A stretch of DNA of 64,000 nt. Origin: an uncultured Opitutia bacterium (lineage in GTDB: Bacteria > Verrucomicrobiota > Verrucomicrobiia > Opitutales > UBA953). The DNA lies in assembly GCA_903855995.1 (NCBI GenBank), contig CAIOAN010000009.1:62001-126000 (forward strand). The letters are read 5' to 3'. The notes under the pieces were generated by a model. The model was not told where the DNA came from. It made no database searches and saw only the letters and a list, made by a program, of their open reading frames with translations. Below, one piece after another: positions 6,831-16,202 of this stretch. Made by a program: the position numbers and the translations under genes. Numbering within the stretch: position 1 is the first letter of the stretch; each line of letters begins with the position of its first letter.

Positions 6831-9337
6831 TCCGCCTCGTTATATTGCTCGCTGCCGCCACGCTCGTCGCCGAACCGGTGTCCAGTCCGGTCACCCCGGA
6901 AGAGGCTCTGAAGACCTTTGAAGTGGCGCCCGGCCTCCAGGTGGAGTTGGTCGCTGGCGAGCCGCTGGTGGCCTCGCCTTGTGCGATGGCCTTCGACGGC
7001 AAGGGCCGACTCTTTGTCGCTGAGAATCGCGGCTATCCCATCGGCCCGCAGGATGGGGAGAAGCCCGCCGGAGTCATTGCGATGCTTGAAGACACCGATG
7101 GTGATGGCCGGATGGACAAGCGTACGGTCTTCGCCGAGGGGCTGACCTTCCCTAATGGTGTCCTGCCGTGGAAGGGCGGACTCATCGTCACCTGCGCTCC
7201 AGATATTATCTTTCTGCGTGATAACAAAGGCACTGGAGTTGCCGATGAGCGTCGCATCCTGCTGACAGGTTTTGCGATCACCGGCAGCACGCAGTTACGC
7301 GTCAACGCCCCGACAATCGGACCTGATGGCTGGATCTACCTCGCGGCTGGCCTGAGTGGCGGGACGATCACCTGTCCGGAACACCCCGAGCGGGCGCCGC
7401 TGAAGATGACTTCCGATGTCCGCTTCAACCCTGAGACTCTTGAGGTGCAGGCCGTGGATGGTCGTTCGCAATATGGCATGAGCTTTGATCGCGACGGCAA
7501 CCGTTTCATCTGCATGAACCGGCTACCCGTTCAGCATGTCGTCTTCCAGTCCCCTTGGTTGAAGCGCAATCCACGCCTAGCTTTTAGCGAGACCGTCGAG
7601 GATTGCAACGAACGCAATGCTTTCAATGGTATCAACGGCGGCCATGATGGCGTCCGGCTTTTCCCGATCAGTTCCAATATCACCACGGCCGACGGCCATG
7701 CTGGCTCGTTCAGCGCCGCCTGTGCGGTGCATGTCTGGTTTGGCGGTGGGCTGACTCCGGAATGCGAAGGCGCGGTCTTCTCCTGTGATCCGACGGGGAA
7801 TCTCGTCCACTCCGATCGCCTAATACCCAAGGGGGCGACCTTTGCCGCGACACCTTTATACAAAGATCATGAACTTCTCGCCTCGCGTGATGATTGGTTT
7901 CGTCCGGTCTTTCTCATGCACGGACCTGACGGGGCCCTCTACGTAGCCGACATGTATCGCAAGGTCATTGAGCATCCTGACTACCTGCCTGAAGAAGTTC
8001 GTAAGCATGCCGATTTTAACACCGGTAAGAATTCTGGACGTATCTGGCGGGTCCGTGCGACTAAGCCAAGTCCGACGACTTTGGTCGGCGTAGATTTCAC
8101 GGAACGCCGGCGCTTCCTGTCGGTGATTGCGAGCGGAGATGATTCGTCGCCGGCAGCCACGCGTAAACTGGCTGGGGTCGCCGTTCACGAAGCTGATGAT
8201 AAATGGATGCGGAATGCCGTGCTGAGTGGCATCAGTGGCCGCGAAAAAGCTTTCCTGGCTGAGGTGCTCACAGCGCATCCCGCAGATTCGAAGGTCAGTG
8301 CAGGTTTGGCAGAAGTCTTTGGGTATGTGGGCACGACGTTTACCAAGCCAGCGGATCTTGAGGATGCGAGCAGTGCGCCCGAAGCCGTGAGGCTCGCCTT
8401 GCTTTCTGGGTATCTCTCTGCACCCGGGCGCAAGCCTGCGGGCCTGCCTAATGCATTTCAGTTGCTCTTGGACGCATCTCCGACGGTCGCTTTGGATCAA
8501 GCTCATGATACCGAGGAAAGGGCGGTCGCGGTTCGGTTAATGGCTCGTATGACGTGGGATCGCTCTGGTGAGTCTTTGCTCAAACTCGCCTTGGATGAAT
8601 CATCGCCTCCGCTTGCGGCTGCGGCGCTCAAGGCCGTGGTGGCTTATCCTAAAGAGGAAGTCTCGATCGCCTTGCTCGCTGGTTGGTCTCGTTATACGCC
8701 CGCCCGCCGCGATGCCGTTCTCGGGGCCTTACTAGGAGCACCGTTTCATTTAAAAGGTGTGCTCACCGCCGTCGAAATGAAGCGTCTGCCAGCGAATGCG
8801 TTCACCGGCGTACGCCGTCGGCAGGTGCTCGCTGCCAAGGATCCTCTCATCAAGGCCATGGCAGAGCGTCTGCTGACCGTCTCGGCGCGTCCGGAGGCTT
8901 TCGCCGAAGCCAGCAAGGCTTTGGCGCTCACGCCGGTCCCCGCGAACGGACGTATCGTCTTCAACTCTATCTGCGCGACCTGCCACCGCCTAGATCGGGA
9001 AGGCCACGCCGTCGGACCTGACCTCTTCGATATCCGTCGTCAGACTAAGGAGAACATTCTGTTTCATATCGTGAATCCTGACGCCGAAATCGCCCCGGCG
9101 TTCACGGCCTACCTCGCCGAGGCCAAGGACGGACGCGTCCTCAGCGGCATCTTGATCGGCGACACGCCCAACTCGATCACCTTGCGTGGTCCGTTGGGCG
9201 TGGAAGCGACCCTCCTGCGGACCGACCTCGCCAAGCTCGAGTCTCTGCCTGGTTCGCTGATGCCCACCGGCCTTGAGGCGGGCCTGAGCAAGCAGCAGCT
9301 GTCTGATCTTTTGGCGTATCTCAAGGGAGAGAAATAA
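6827..9337 (+). CDS. PVC-type membrane-bound dehydrogenase with HEAT-like repeats and cytochrome c domain
   Basis: The 836-residue exported protein starts with a short signal peptide, then a beta-propeller-type dehydrogenase domain (about 25-420; GKGRLFVAENRGYP, DTDGDGRMD, NGVLPWKGGL, HGPDGALYVADMYR), an alpha-helical HEAT-like middle (about 430-690) and a C-terminal heme-binding domain with one c-heme site C716-x-x-C719-H720 (CATCH). This is the Pirellula/Verrucomicrobium-type architecture. It probably oxidises a sugar or other organic substrate in the periplasm and passes electrons to the heme. It overlaps the ceramidase-like gene by 4 bases and is followed within 2 bases by a small gene. 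The substrate is unknown. Confidence 0.85.
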   Translation: MIRLVILLAAATLVAEPVSSPVTPEEALKTFEVAPGLQVELVAGEPLVASPCAMAFDGKGRLFVAENRGYPIGPQDGEKPAGVIAMLEDTDGDGRMDKRTVFAEGLTFPNGVLPWKGGLIVTCAPDIIFLRDNKGTGVADERRILLTGFAITGSTQLRVNAPTIGPDGWIYLAAGLSGGTITCPEHPERAPLKMTSDVRFNPETLEVQAVDGRSQYGMSFDRDGNRFICMNRLPVQHVVFQSPWLKRNPRLAFSETVEDCNERNAFNGINGGHDGVRLFPISSNITTADGHAGSFSAACAVHVWFGGGLTPECEGAVFSCDPTGNLVHSDRLIPKGATFAATPLYKDHELLASRDDWFRPVFLMHGPDGALYVADMYRKVIEHPDYLPEEVRKHADFNTGKNSGRIWRVRATKPSPTTLVGVDFTERRRFLSVIASGDDSSPAATRKLAGVAVHEADDKWMRNAVLSGISGREKAFLAEVLTAHPADSKVSAGLAEVFGYVGTTFTKPADLEDASSAPEAVRLALLSGYLSAPGRKPAGLPNAFQLLLDASPTVALDQAHDTEERAVAVRLMARMTWDRSGESLLKLALDESSPPLAAAALKAVVAYPKEEVSIALLAGWSRYTPARRDAVLGALLGAPFHLKGVLTAVEMKRLPANAFTGVRRRQVLAAKDPLIKAMAERLLTVSARPEAFAEASKALALTPVPANGRIVFNSICATCHRLDREGHAVGPDLFDIRRQTKENILFHIVNPDAEIAPAFTAYLAEAKDGRVLSGILIGDTPNSITLRGPLGVEATLLRTDLAKLESLPGSLMPTGLEAGLSKQQLSDLLAYLKGEK

Positions 9338-9339
9338 CC

Positions 9340-9816
9340 ATGAGCATCTCGGCCAGGGATATCAGCAAATTGGAGCAAGTGATGAAGGCGTTGGGGCCGG
9401 CTCATTATCGGAACAGGTATGTGCCGGGAGCCGAGCACGTTGGTATCTACCGGATTTTCATGATTTGGCCCGATAAGCTAAAGGAGATCGAAGAGGTCGA
9501 TGGTGAATGGCGCCAGAGCGCGATCACTTTCCTGGAGGTGAATCCTCGATACTTTCGCTCAGGGTACGATAAGGCCCAATTGCTGCGTCGACTGAAACGA
9601 GCCGACCTAAGTGCTAAGCATAAGCAGCGGCTTCGCACAGTGTTGCTCGAAGTCATCGATAAGGCGTCGGGCGTCGAGTTCAGGCAGTATTGCCAGCTGG
9701 CTGCCAAGTTGGCGTCCGGGGAGCTGGCGTCTGCCCTTTCCAAGCTCGTGAAATCTGAGGATGACGGCGTCCGTCGGCGGGCTGCATGGATGCTGGAGCA
9801 TGTCGAGGAGGTCTAG
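9340..9816 (+). CDS. Small protein of unknown function
   Basis: I do not recognise this 158-residue protein. It has no signal peptide or membrane segment and is charged and helical; the C-terminal part (LASALSKLVKSEDDGVRRRAAWML) looks like a single HEAT-type helix pair. It begins 2 bases after the stop of the cytochrome dehydrogenase gene, so it is almost certainly in the same operon, yet it is predicted to be cytoplasmic while its neighbours are exported. Codon use is similar to the surroundings. It may be a regulator or a lineage-specific protein; no function is proposed. Confidence 0.6.
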   Translation: MSISARDISKLEQVMKALGPAHYRNRYVPGAEHVGIYRIFMIWPDKLKEIEEVDGEWRQSAITFLEVNPRYFRSGYDKAQLLRRLKRADLSAKHKQRLRTVLLEVIDKASGVEFRQYCQLAAKLASGELASALSKLVKSEDDGVRRRAAWMLEHVEEV

Positions 9817-9851
9817 GTTGTACCGAATAGGGTGACTAAGCGTAAGGCAGG

Positions 9852-9882
9852 CTAGGGCAGCACGCGGTGCTGCCCCTACCTT
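9852..9882. repeat. Intergenic hairpin, second copy of the GCCCCTACCTT element
   Basis: A perfect 9-bp stem GGGCAGCAC/GTGCTGCCC with a 3-base loop is followed by CTACCTT; the 11-mer at 9872-9882 is identical to 3324-3334. It could also terminate the upstream operon, although there is no T-run. Confidence 0.5.
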
Positions 9883-9926
9883 GCACTTGCGGGGCGGACT
9901 GGGTGGGGTAGAAAAGACCACCCCCT

Positions 9927-11024
9927 ATGAGCCCTACACGTCGTTCCTTCCTCGGTTCCCTTGGCGGCCTGGCCGCCAGTTATGCCCTCGCACCAGCTCT
10001 GCGTGCCGCGGAAGCCAGCGGAAAGCCGCTTGGCCTCGCGCTGTGTGGTCTAGGCAACTATTCGAATGGCGAGCTGTCGCCTGCGCTGCTCGAGACCAAA
10101 AATGTGAAGCTCGTGGCGGTGATCACGGGTACTCGCGAGAAGGGCGTGAAGCTCGCGAAGCTCCATGGCTTCGACGAAGCCAATATCTATTCCTACGAGC
10201 AGTGGGATAAAGTCGCCGCGAACAAAGCTATCGACATCGTCTATGTCGTGACACCTCCCGGCATCCACGCCCAGAACGTCATCGCGGCCTTCGGCGCCGG
10301 CAAGCACGTCATCTGCGAGAAGCCGATGGCCACTTCGGTCGACGACTGCGATGCAATGATCGCCGCGGGTAAGAAGGCCGGCAAGCGCCTGGCGATCGGC
10401 TACCGTCTTCATTACGATCCTTACCACCAGGAGCTTGTTCGCCTGGCCAAGTCCCAGGAGTTCGGTCCGTTCATGAAAATCACCTCGGCCAACGGCTTTA
10501 CGCTCCGCCGCAAGGTCTGGCGTATTGACAAGAAGCTCGCCGGCGGCGGCTCGCTGATGGACATGGGAATCTACTCTGTCCATGCCTGCTGCATGGCGGC
10601 CGATGCCAATCCGATTTCGGTGACGGCCAAGGAGCTGCCCAAGACTCAGCCGGAATTCTTCACCGAGGTGGAACAGGCGATGGAGTTCCGCTTGGAGTAT
10701 GCCAACGGTGCCGTGGCGGATGTCTGGACGGGGTATGATGCCAACCGTGCGGAGTTTCTCGCCGAGGCCGCCAAGGGCTGGTTCAAGGGTGAGAAGCCAG
10801 TCTTCAGTTACCGCAACCTAAACATCTCGACCTCGGCCAAGGGTAAGTTGAATTTTGGCGTATTCCGACAGCAGCAGCGCCATATGGATGGCGTGGCTGC
10901 GGCGTTCCGAGATAATCAGCCGATCACCTGTACCGGTGAGCTCGGTCGCCGTGATATGGTGATCATCAGCGGCATCTACGAATCGATTAAGACGGGGAAG
11001 AAGGTTGAGTTGAAGTACAGCTAA
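9927..11024 (+). CDS. Tat-exported Gfo/Idh/MocA family oxidoreductase
   Basis: The 365-residue protein has a twin-arginine signal (TRRSFLGSLGG, then a hydrophobic stretch to about residue 30). It then shows the Rossmann fold (LALCGLGNYSN) and the family motif CEKPMA with the lysine that normally contacts NAD(P) and substrate, followed by the C-terminal beta-sheet domain with GGSLMDMGIY. It resembles periplasmic glucose-fructose oxidoreductases that hold a tightly bound cofactor. It likely works on a sugar or sugar acid. It stands alone between a hairpin element and the convergent azoR-like gene. Confidence 0.88.
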   Translation: MSPTRRSFLGSLGGLAASYALAPALRAAEASGKPLGLALCGLGNYSNGELSPALLETKNVKLVAVITGTREKGVKLAKLHGFDEANIYSYEQWDKVAANKAIDIVYVVTPPGIHAQNVIAAFGAGKHVICEKPMATSVDDCDAMIAAGKKAGKRLAIGYRLHYDPYHQELVRLAKSQEFGPFMKITSANGFTLRRKVWRIDKKLAGGGSLMDMGIYSVHACCMAADANPISVTAKELPKTQPEFFTEVEQAMEFRLEYANGAVADVWTGYDANRAEFLAEAAKGWFKGEKPVFSYRNLNISTSAKGKLNFGVFRQQQRHMDGVAAAFRDNQPITCTGELGRRDMVIISGIYESIKTGKKVELKYS

Positions 11025-11079
11025 GTTGACAAGATGTGCCACGGAGAGGGCCTGAGGTTGAGCGCCCTCGCTCATCCGC

Positions 11080-11104
11080 GGCAGGACCACGTGAGGTTCC
11101 TGCC
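11080..11104. terminator. Hairpin between two convergent genes
   Basis: GGCAGGA/TCCTGCC with additional CC/GG pairing and one bulge touches the azoreductase stop codon. There is no T-tract on either strand, so its role as a bidirectional terminator is tentative. Confidence 0.35.
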
Positions 11105-11710
11105 TTACCAACTTTTGGCCAGCTCGATCAGTTTCGCCGAGGCGAGGGTCATGGCATCGGCTCTTTCTTTGTCGCCGCTGTTCACACCCTCGGCGTGTAC
11201 GAAAGTGATGTCAGTAATGCCGATGAATTGGAGTATCTTCCGGAGGTAAGGCTCCTGGAAGTCGTAATCGGTGCCAGCGACAAAGCCCCCGCGGGAAGTG
11301 ACGACGAGCGCCTTCTTGCCTTGCAAGAGAGGCACGACGCCTTCCTCGGTGAGCTTGAAGGTCATGTCCGTGCGCACGACCTGATCGATCCACGCTTTGA
11401 GCGAAGCCGAGATGGTGAAATTATGCATCGGCGAGGCGATGAGCAGGGTGTCACAGGCGAGCAGTTCGGCCGTCAGCTCATCAGAGTGATGCAGGACTCC
11501 CTTCATGGCCGGATCATCATGGTCCGCAGGTGCATAGGCGGCGCCCACCCAGGCGTCGGAAATAAAGGCGGGCGGGTGGTGCCCGACATCACGATGTACG
11601 ACCTGCAGTCCCGGGTGTTCGACGCGCAGGGCGGCGATGAAGGCGGCCGAAAGTTTACGCGTAACCGAACGAACCGTGCGCGGCGAAGCGTCAATATGGA
11701 GGACTTTCAT
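11105..11710 (-). CDS. azoR: FMN-dependent NADH:quinone oxidoreductase / azoreductase
   Basis: A 201-residue flavodoxin-fold protein. It begins MKVLHIDASPR, continues with ASPMHNFTISASLKAWIDQV (FMN-binding loop and following helix) and TSRGG, in the order found in AzoR. It transfers two electrons from NADH to quinones, protecting against quinone and thiol stress; azo dyes are a laboratory substrate. It is a cytoplasmic single gene, convergent with the Gfo/Idh gene and tail-to-head with a sulfatase gene upstream. Confidence 0.9.
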   Translation of the reverse strand: MKVLHIDASPRTVRSVTRKLSAAFIAALRVEHPGLQVVHRDVGHHPPAFISDAWVGAAYAPADHDDPAMKGVLHHSDELTAELLACDTLLIASPMHNFTISASLKAWIDQVVRTDMTFKLTEEGVVPLLQGKKALVVTSRGGFVAGTDYDFQEPYLRKILQFIGITDITFVHAEGVNSGDKERADAMTLASAKLIELAKSW

Positions 11711-11767
11711 TCAGTCAGCGTATCCTGTCCTGCGGGGGAGTCAACGGACCCCGCCTCTGAAAGGCGC

Positions 11768-13255
11768 TTAGTTAGTGCCCTTGGCGAGGGTCGCCTTGAG
11801 TTCGGCCGAAATCTGGGCGAACGCTGGGTCTTGGGCGAGGTTCGTGAGTTCCTTCGGGTCGGTATTGTGATCGTAAAGTTCGATGCCGCCGGCACCGCCG
11901 TTCCATTCCGTATATCGGTAGCGTTCGGTGCGGACGGAGCGACCAACCTTGCGAACGGGAGCATTCTTTTGTTTGCCGCCGGCGAAGGACGCATCGCGGT
12001 TGGCGGCACCGAAGTCCACTTGCGTGTAGGCGACATCACTCCATGCACGGTCCGGAGCTTCAAGCAAGGGGCGCAGGCTCTTCCCTTGGATTCGCTTGTC
12101 GGGCTGGAGGCCGCAAAGGTCGGCAACCGTTGGGTATAGGTCGAGAAGTTCGGTGACGCGTTTTGTCGACTGGCCACTCGTTTTCATTCCGGGGTCGCGG
12201 ATGATGAGAGGCACGCGGGTAGAATCTTCGTAGAGCGAGCGCTTCTGCCATAGGCCATGTTCGCCCAGATTGTAGCCGTGATCGCTGATGAAGATTACCA
12301 ACGTGTTCTTATCTAGTCCTTGTTTCTTGAGTTCGGCAAGTACGAGGCCGAATTGCGCGTCCATGAAGCTCATCGAAGCCAGGTAGGCCTGCTTGGCCGT
12401 GCGCTGCGTATCCTCGGTCATGCCGTAGTTGGCGACAGCCGTGTTGGAAAGGGCCACCTGGGGCTTTGAAGCACGGTCGGCGGTGGGGTCGGGTACGATT
12501 TCGAGCTTATTTTTGGGGTAGAGATCGAAATATTTCTTAGGCGAAACGTAGGGGGTGTGCGGGCGGAAAAAGCCGACGGCCAGGAAGAAAGGCGTGTCGC
12601 GCTTAGTTTGCAGATAGTTAATCGCTTGGGCTGCGATCTTGCCGTCGGTCTGCTCAGAATCATCCCCGTCGGCAGCGAGCCAGCTGAGCGTGCCGCCGTA
12701 ATTGCCTGTGCCGACGAGAACTTCCCCCATCTTGCCTTTGCCAGCGGCGGACCCAGCGGAAACTCCGATGGAGAAAATCTTATCTTCATCGTCACAGTCG
12801 CGACCCCGAGGATTCCAGACCTGCCCCCAAGATTTAGGGTCGTCGAGGCCGTTCGTTCCGATTTCCTTAGGTACGCCGTAGTGATAGAGTTTGCCGATGC
12901 GGGCGACGGCATAACCGTTGTTCTTGAACATCTCGGGCATCGTCACGATATCTGGGATGACTTTGCGGAATTCAGTAGCGTTGTCGTAGACGCGCGTCGT
13001 GTCCGGACGGAGGCCGGTGAGGAAGGAAGTGCGACTCGGGTTGCAGAGCGCGTATTGGCAATATGCGCGGTCGAAGCGCACGCCTTCGCGGGCGAGGGCA
13101 TCAATGTTAGGCGTCAGGGCCGGGCCGCCGTAAGTGCCCATGCGCGTGCCGCAATCATCGGAGACGAGCAGCAGGACGTTCTTGCGGTTCTCGGCGGCAA
13201 AGGAAGAGACGCACGCTAGGAGGAGGAGGAGGAGGAGGGCTGGGGTCAGGCGCAT
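11768..13255 (-). CDS. Exported sulfatase, iduronate-2-sulfatase-like
   Basis: A 495-residue alkaline-phosphatase-fold sulfatase with a Leu-rich signal peptide. LLVSDDCGTRMG supplies the metal aspartates, and C71-N-P-S-R followed by TSFLTG is the formylglycine site (a Cys-type sulfatase). The preceding AYCQYAL and following RPDTTRVYD are typical of the iduronate-2-sulfatase subgroup. FISDHGYNLGEHGLWQK carries the second metal-ligand cluster. It probably removes sulfate esters from algal or host polysaccharides in the periplasm. It needs a formylglycine-generating enzyme, which is not encoded in this window. Family sure; substrate inferred. Confidence 0.9.
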   Translation of the reverse strand: MRLTPALLLLLLLACVSSFAAENRKNVLLLVSDDCGTRMGTYGGPALTPNIDALAREGVRFDRAYCQYALCNPSRTSFLTGLRPDTTRVYDNATEFRKVIPDIVTMPEMFKNNGYAVARIGKLYHYGVPKEIGTNGLDDPKSWGQVWNPRGRDCDDEDKIFSIGVSAGSAAGKGKMGEVLVGTGNYGGTLSWLAADGDDSEQTDGKIAAQAINYLQTKRDTPFFLAVGFFRPHTPYVSPKKYFDLYPKNKLEIVPDPTADRASKPQVALSNTAVANYGMTEDTQRTAKQAYLASMSFMDAQFGLVLAELKKQGLDKNTLVIFISDHGYNLGEHGLWQKRSLYEDSTRVPLIIRDPGMKTSGQSTKRVTELLDLYPTVADLCGLQPDKRIQGKSLRPLLEAPDRAWSDVAYTQVDFGAANRDASFAGGKQKNAPVRKVGRSVRTERYRYTEWNGGAGGIELYDHNTDPKELTNLAQDPAFAQISAELKATLAKGTN

Positions 13256-13299
13256 GCTCGAGGATTAGAGGCCGGAGGGCCGGAGGACAAGAGGGCACA

Positions 13300-13405
13300 T
13301 AGAGGCCCAGAGGCCCAAAATGAGACAGCCTGAAAAAGAGAAGGCCCAGAGGCTGGGGGTCTCAGGTTTACTGAGCCTCCGAGCCTCTGGGCCTCCGGGC
13401 CTCTA
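13300..13405. repeat. Intergenic inverted repeat built from GAGGCCC phrases
   Basis: Arms 13300-13317 and 13388-13405 are inverted copies at 17 of 18 positions (TAGAGGCCC.GAGGCCCA). Further copies of the phrase AGGCCCAGAGGC lie between them on both strands. The element fills the space between the sulfatase start and the cysNC stop and may fold into a long hairpin ending the cys operon. Confidence 0.6.
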
Positions 13406-13416
13406 GTTTGGGTCGC

Positions 13417-15309
13417 TTACACTTCCCAATCGTCGCCCTTGCCCTGCAGGACCTTGTCGATGGCACCGAGGACCAGATCGACGGCTTCTTCAGTGGTCAC
13501 CTTGTCGGTCTTAATATGCACCTCAGGAGATTCCGGAGCTTCGTATGGCGAAGAGATGCCGGTAAACTCGGCGATCTCGCCACGACGGGCCTTGGCGTAG
13601 AGTCCTTTGACGTCGCGGGATTCGCAGACGTCGAGCGGAGCGTCCACGAAGACTTCGATGAAGGCATGGTTCGCCAGAGCGGCACGTGCTTTAGCGCGAT
13701 CAGCGGCGAGCGGGGCGATGAGCGTCACGAGCGTGATGTGGCCCGTGCCGGCGAAGAGACCAGCGACGGCCGAGGCCCGTCGAACGCTTTCGGCACGATC
13801 CGCGGCCGAGAAGCCGAGATCGCGATTGAGCGAGACGCGTAAGTCGTCGCCATCCACCCGGATGACATTGCGGGCGGCGTCAAAGAGACGGCGCTCAACG
13901 GCTTCGGCGATCGTGGACTTGCCCGATCCTGAAAGGCCGGTGAACCAAATCACCGCCGGGGGATGTCCGGCGCGAGCATTACGTTCGCTGGCTGTGACCT
14001 TGCCCGAAGGCGCGGAAGTCTTTGCGATGGCGTCCAGAATGATGCCCCCGCCATGGATGCGGCCGCCTTCTTCCAGTGCGAAGCGACCGGTGATCGGGCA
14101 CTCGTTGTGTAAGTCGAAAGCGATGTTGCGGGTGGCACGGACGATCACTTCACAAATCGAATCACGTGGGACGCTGGAGCCGTCTCTGGATTCAAGGGTG
14201 GAGGCATCGGTGATCTTCTCGATCTTCGCGATGACGGCCTCGACGTTCTGCGTCAGCAGGCGCAGGCGGTAGGACTTGTTCGGCACGAGGGGTTCCTTGC
14301 CCAGCCAGAAGATGCGGGCGCGGAATTCACGGCCGACGCGGGGCTGGTTCGAGGGGTGGGCGGCGACCTGGCCGCGCTCCACGAAAATCTGTTCGGAAAG
14401 GGTGACGCTGGCGGAGCCGCCTGTGCCGACGACGGAGCGAGATTCCGGTCCGGGCCAATCTTCGAATGTGCGGACCGTGCTGCGACGGCCTCCGGGCTGG
14501 AAGATGAGCTCGTCTCCTGGGCGGATCGCACCGGCTTCGACGCGGCCGGCAATGATGCGGCGATGATCGAATCGATAGATGTCAGAGACCGGCAGACGCA
14601 GGGGCAGGCCGGTGAGGTCATCCTCGTGGTCGAAATTATCGAGAGCTTCAGTGACCGTCGGGCCTTTCCACCAAGCCATCTTGGCGGAGCGATCGACGAC
14701 ATTCTCGCCATGCTTAGCGGCGATCGGGATGAAGTGGACGGCGTTAAGACCCAAGGTCTTCAGGAAGGCTGAGTATTCGACGACGATTTTCTGGTAGGTG
14801 GACTCGGAGTGGTCGACGAGGTCCATCTTATTCACCAGCACGACGAGCTGCTTCACGCCCAGGAGGGAGAGCAGGAACGCATGGCGGCGGGACTGGTCCA
14901 TCACGCCTTCCTTGGCGTCGATGAGCAGGAGGGCGGCGGAGGCACTGGCGGCGCCGGTCACCATGTTCTTGAGGAACTCCTTGTGGCCAGGGGCGTCGAT
15001 GATCGCGTAGGCGCGCTGCTTCGTGCGGAAGAAGATGCGGGTCGTATCGATCGTGATGTTCTGCTCCTGCTCCTCGATCAGGGCGTCGAGGAGGAAGGCA
15101 TATTCGAATTCCATGCCTTCGGTCGCGCAGTTCTTGCGGACCTGCTCCATCTTGCCGTTGGGCAGTGAGTCAGTGTCATGGAGGAGGCGGCCGACGAAGG
15201 TGGATTTTCCGTGGTCAACGTGGCCGACGACGACGACGTGCATCTTGCGATGGTCTTCGACGGAGGGAAGGGAGGTGCTCACAGGTTGGGAAAGGGATTG
15301 GGTGTTCAT
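13417..15309 (-). CDS. cysNC: Bifunctional sulfate adenylyltransferase large subunit / APS kinase
   Basis: The 630-residue fusion has an N-terminal EF-Tu-like GTPase (CysN; P-loop G29-[16 protein letters not shown] switch II, NKMD specificity loop) that drives sulfate activation with CysD, and a C-terminal APS kinase (CysC) from about residue 445 with P-loop GLSGSGKST at 458-466, DGDDLR and [13 protein letters not shown]. At the position aligned with the phosphorylated Ser109 of E. coli CysC (68 residues after the P-loop Lys in both) there is Ala532 (LIAPLA). The kinase may still act by direct transfer, since the phospho-Ser is not essential in all family members. It is the last gene of the sir-cysH-cysD-cysNC operon. 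Confidence 0.95.
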   Translation of the reverse strand: MNTQSLSQPVSTSLPSVEDHRKMHVVVVGHVDHGKSTFVGRLLHDTDSLPNGKMEQVRKNCATEGMEFEYAFLLDALIEEQEQNITIDTTRIFFRTKQRAYAIIDAPGHKEFLKNMVTGAASASAALLLIDAKEGVMDQSRRHAFLLSLLGVKQLVVLVNKMDLVDHSESTYQKIVVEYSAFLKTLGLNAVHFIPIAAKHGENVVDRSAKMAWWKGPTVTEALDNFDHEDDLTGLPLRLPVSDIYRFDHRRIIAGRVEAGAIRPGDELIFQPGGRRSTVRTFEDWPGPESRSVVGTGGSASVTLSEQIFVERGQVAAHPSNQPRVGREFRARIFWLGKEPLVPNKSYRLRLLTQNVEAVIAKIEKITDASTLESRDGSSVPRDSICEVIVRATRNIAFDLHNECPITGRFALEEGGRIHGGGIILDAIAKTSAPSGKVTASERNARAGHPPAVIWFTGLSGSGKSTIAEAVERRLFDAARNVIRVDGDDLRVSLNRDLGFSAADRAESVRRASAVAGLFAGTGHITLVTLIAPLAADRAKARAALANHAFIEVFVDAPLDVCESRDVKGLYAKARRGEIAEFTGISSPYEAPESPEVHIKTDKVTTEEAVDLVLGAIDKVLQGKGDDWEV

Positions 15310-15322
15310 TGTTCAGTTCGAC

Positions 15323-16144
15323 TCACATGAAGCCCTTGGCGCGGAGTTCCTGCATCGAATTACGACCGACGTGGTCCTGGGCGCGACCGGCGCGTTCGCT
15401 GGTCTTGGTCAGCTTCAGTTCCTCGATGACTTCGTCGATGTTGCTGGCCGGGCTATCGACCGGGTGCGTGATCGGGTGGCAGCCGAGGGAGCGGAAGCGC
15501 TTGCCGTTGCGGGCGAAGTAGAGGGTCGGGTTCGGGATGTTTTCCCGGCGGATGTATTCCCAGATGTCGAGCTCGGTCCACTCGAGGAGGGGCTGCACGC
15601 GGACGTGGCCACCTTCCGGTGCGGTGCTGGCGAACTGGCCCCAGAATTCCGGCGGCTGATCCTTGTAGTCCCAGTTGCCTTCGGCCGAGCGAGGGGAGAA
15701 CCAGCGCTCCTTGGCGCGGGTCGGGTCTTCGTCGCGGCGGATGCCGGTGACGAGCGCGTCCCACTTGAATTCGTCGATGGCGGCTTTGAACGGAACGGTC
15801 TTGAGCTCGTGCGTTACGGTCACCGGGTCATGGGTCGAATAGCCGATGCCGCGACGGATGGCGTCTTCATTGACGCGAACAATGAGGTCGATGCCATGGA
15901 TGACCTTGGCTTTTTCGCGGAACTCATACATCTCCGGGAATTCGTAGGTCGTATCGATGTGCAGGAGCGGGAAGGGGATCTTGCCGCAGAACGCCTTGCG
16001 GGCGAGCCAGATGAGGACGTTGGAGTCTTTGCCCATAGACCAGGGCATGCAGACCGAGCGGAAGTTGGCGAAGGCTTCGCGGAAGACGTGGATCGACGTC
16101 TGTTCGAGTCGCGTGAGGTGGTCGTTTTGAGCGTTGCGGGACAT
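15323..16144 (-). CDS. cysD: Sulfate adenylyltransferase small subunit
   Basis: The 273-residue PP-loop ATP pyrophosphatase has the SMGKDS motif near residue 37, the DTTYEFPEMYEFRE segment, TGIRRDEDPTRAKER, and PLLEWTELDIWEYI. It forms ATP sulfurylase with CysN, making APS from sulfate and ATP. It is slightly shorter than E. coli CysD. It lies 13 bases upstream of cysNC and downstream of cysH in the same operon. Confidence 0.95.
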   Translation of the reverse strand: MSRNAQNDHLTRLEQTSIHVFREAFANFRSVCMPWSMGKDSNVLIWLARKAFCGKIPFPLLHIDTTYEFPEMYEFREKAKVIHGIDLIVRVNEDAIRRGIGYSTHDPVTVTHELKTVPFKAAIDEFKWDALVTGIRRDEDPTRAKERWFSPRSAEGNWDYKDQPPEFWGQFASTAPEGGHVRVQPLLEWTELDIWEYIRRENIPNPTLYFARNGKRFRSLGCHPITHPVDSPASNIDEVIEELKLTKTSERAGRAQDHVGRNSMQELRAKGFM

Positions 16145-16202
16145 TGTGACTTAGAGGACAGGAGGTTTGAAAGGGAGGATCAGAGGGCTGGAAGTGTATG
16201 GA

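Noticed and set aside
6827-9337. Interpretation as a quinoprotein (PQQ) glucose dehydrogenase
   Set aside because: The N-terminal propeller resembles such enzymes, but the PVC-specific layout with HEAT repeats and a C-terminal CxxCH domain fits the uncharacterised membrane-bound dehydrogenase family better, and no PQQ-binding residues could be confirmed.
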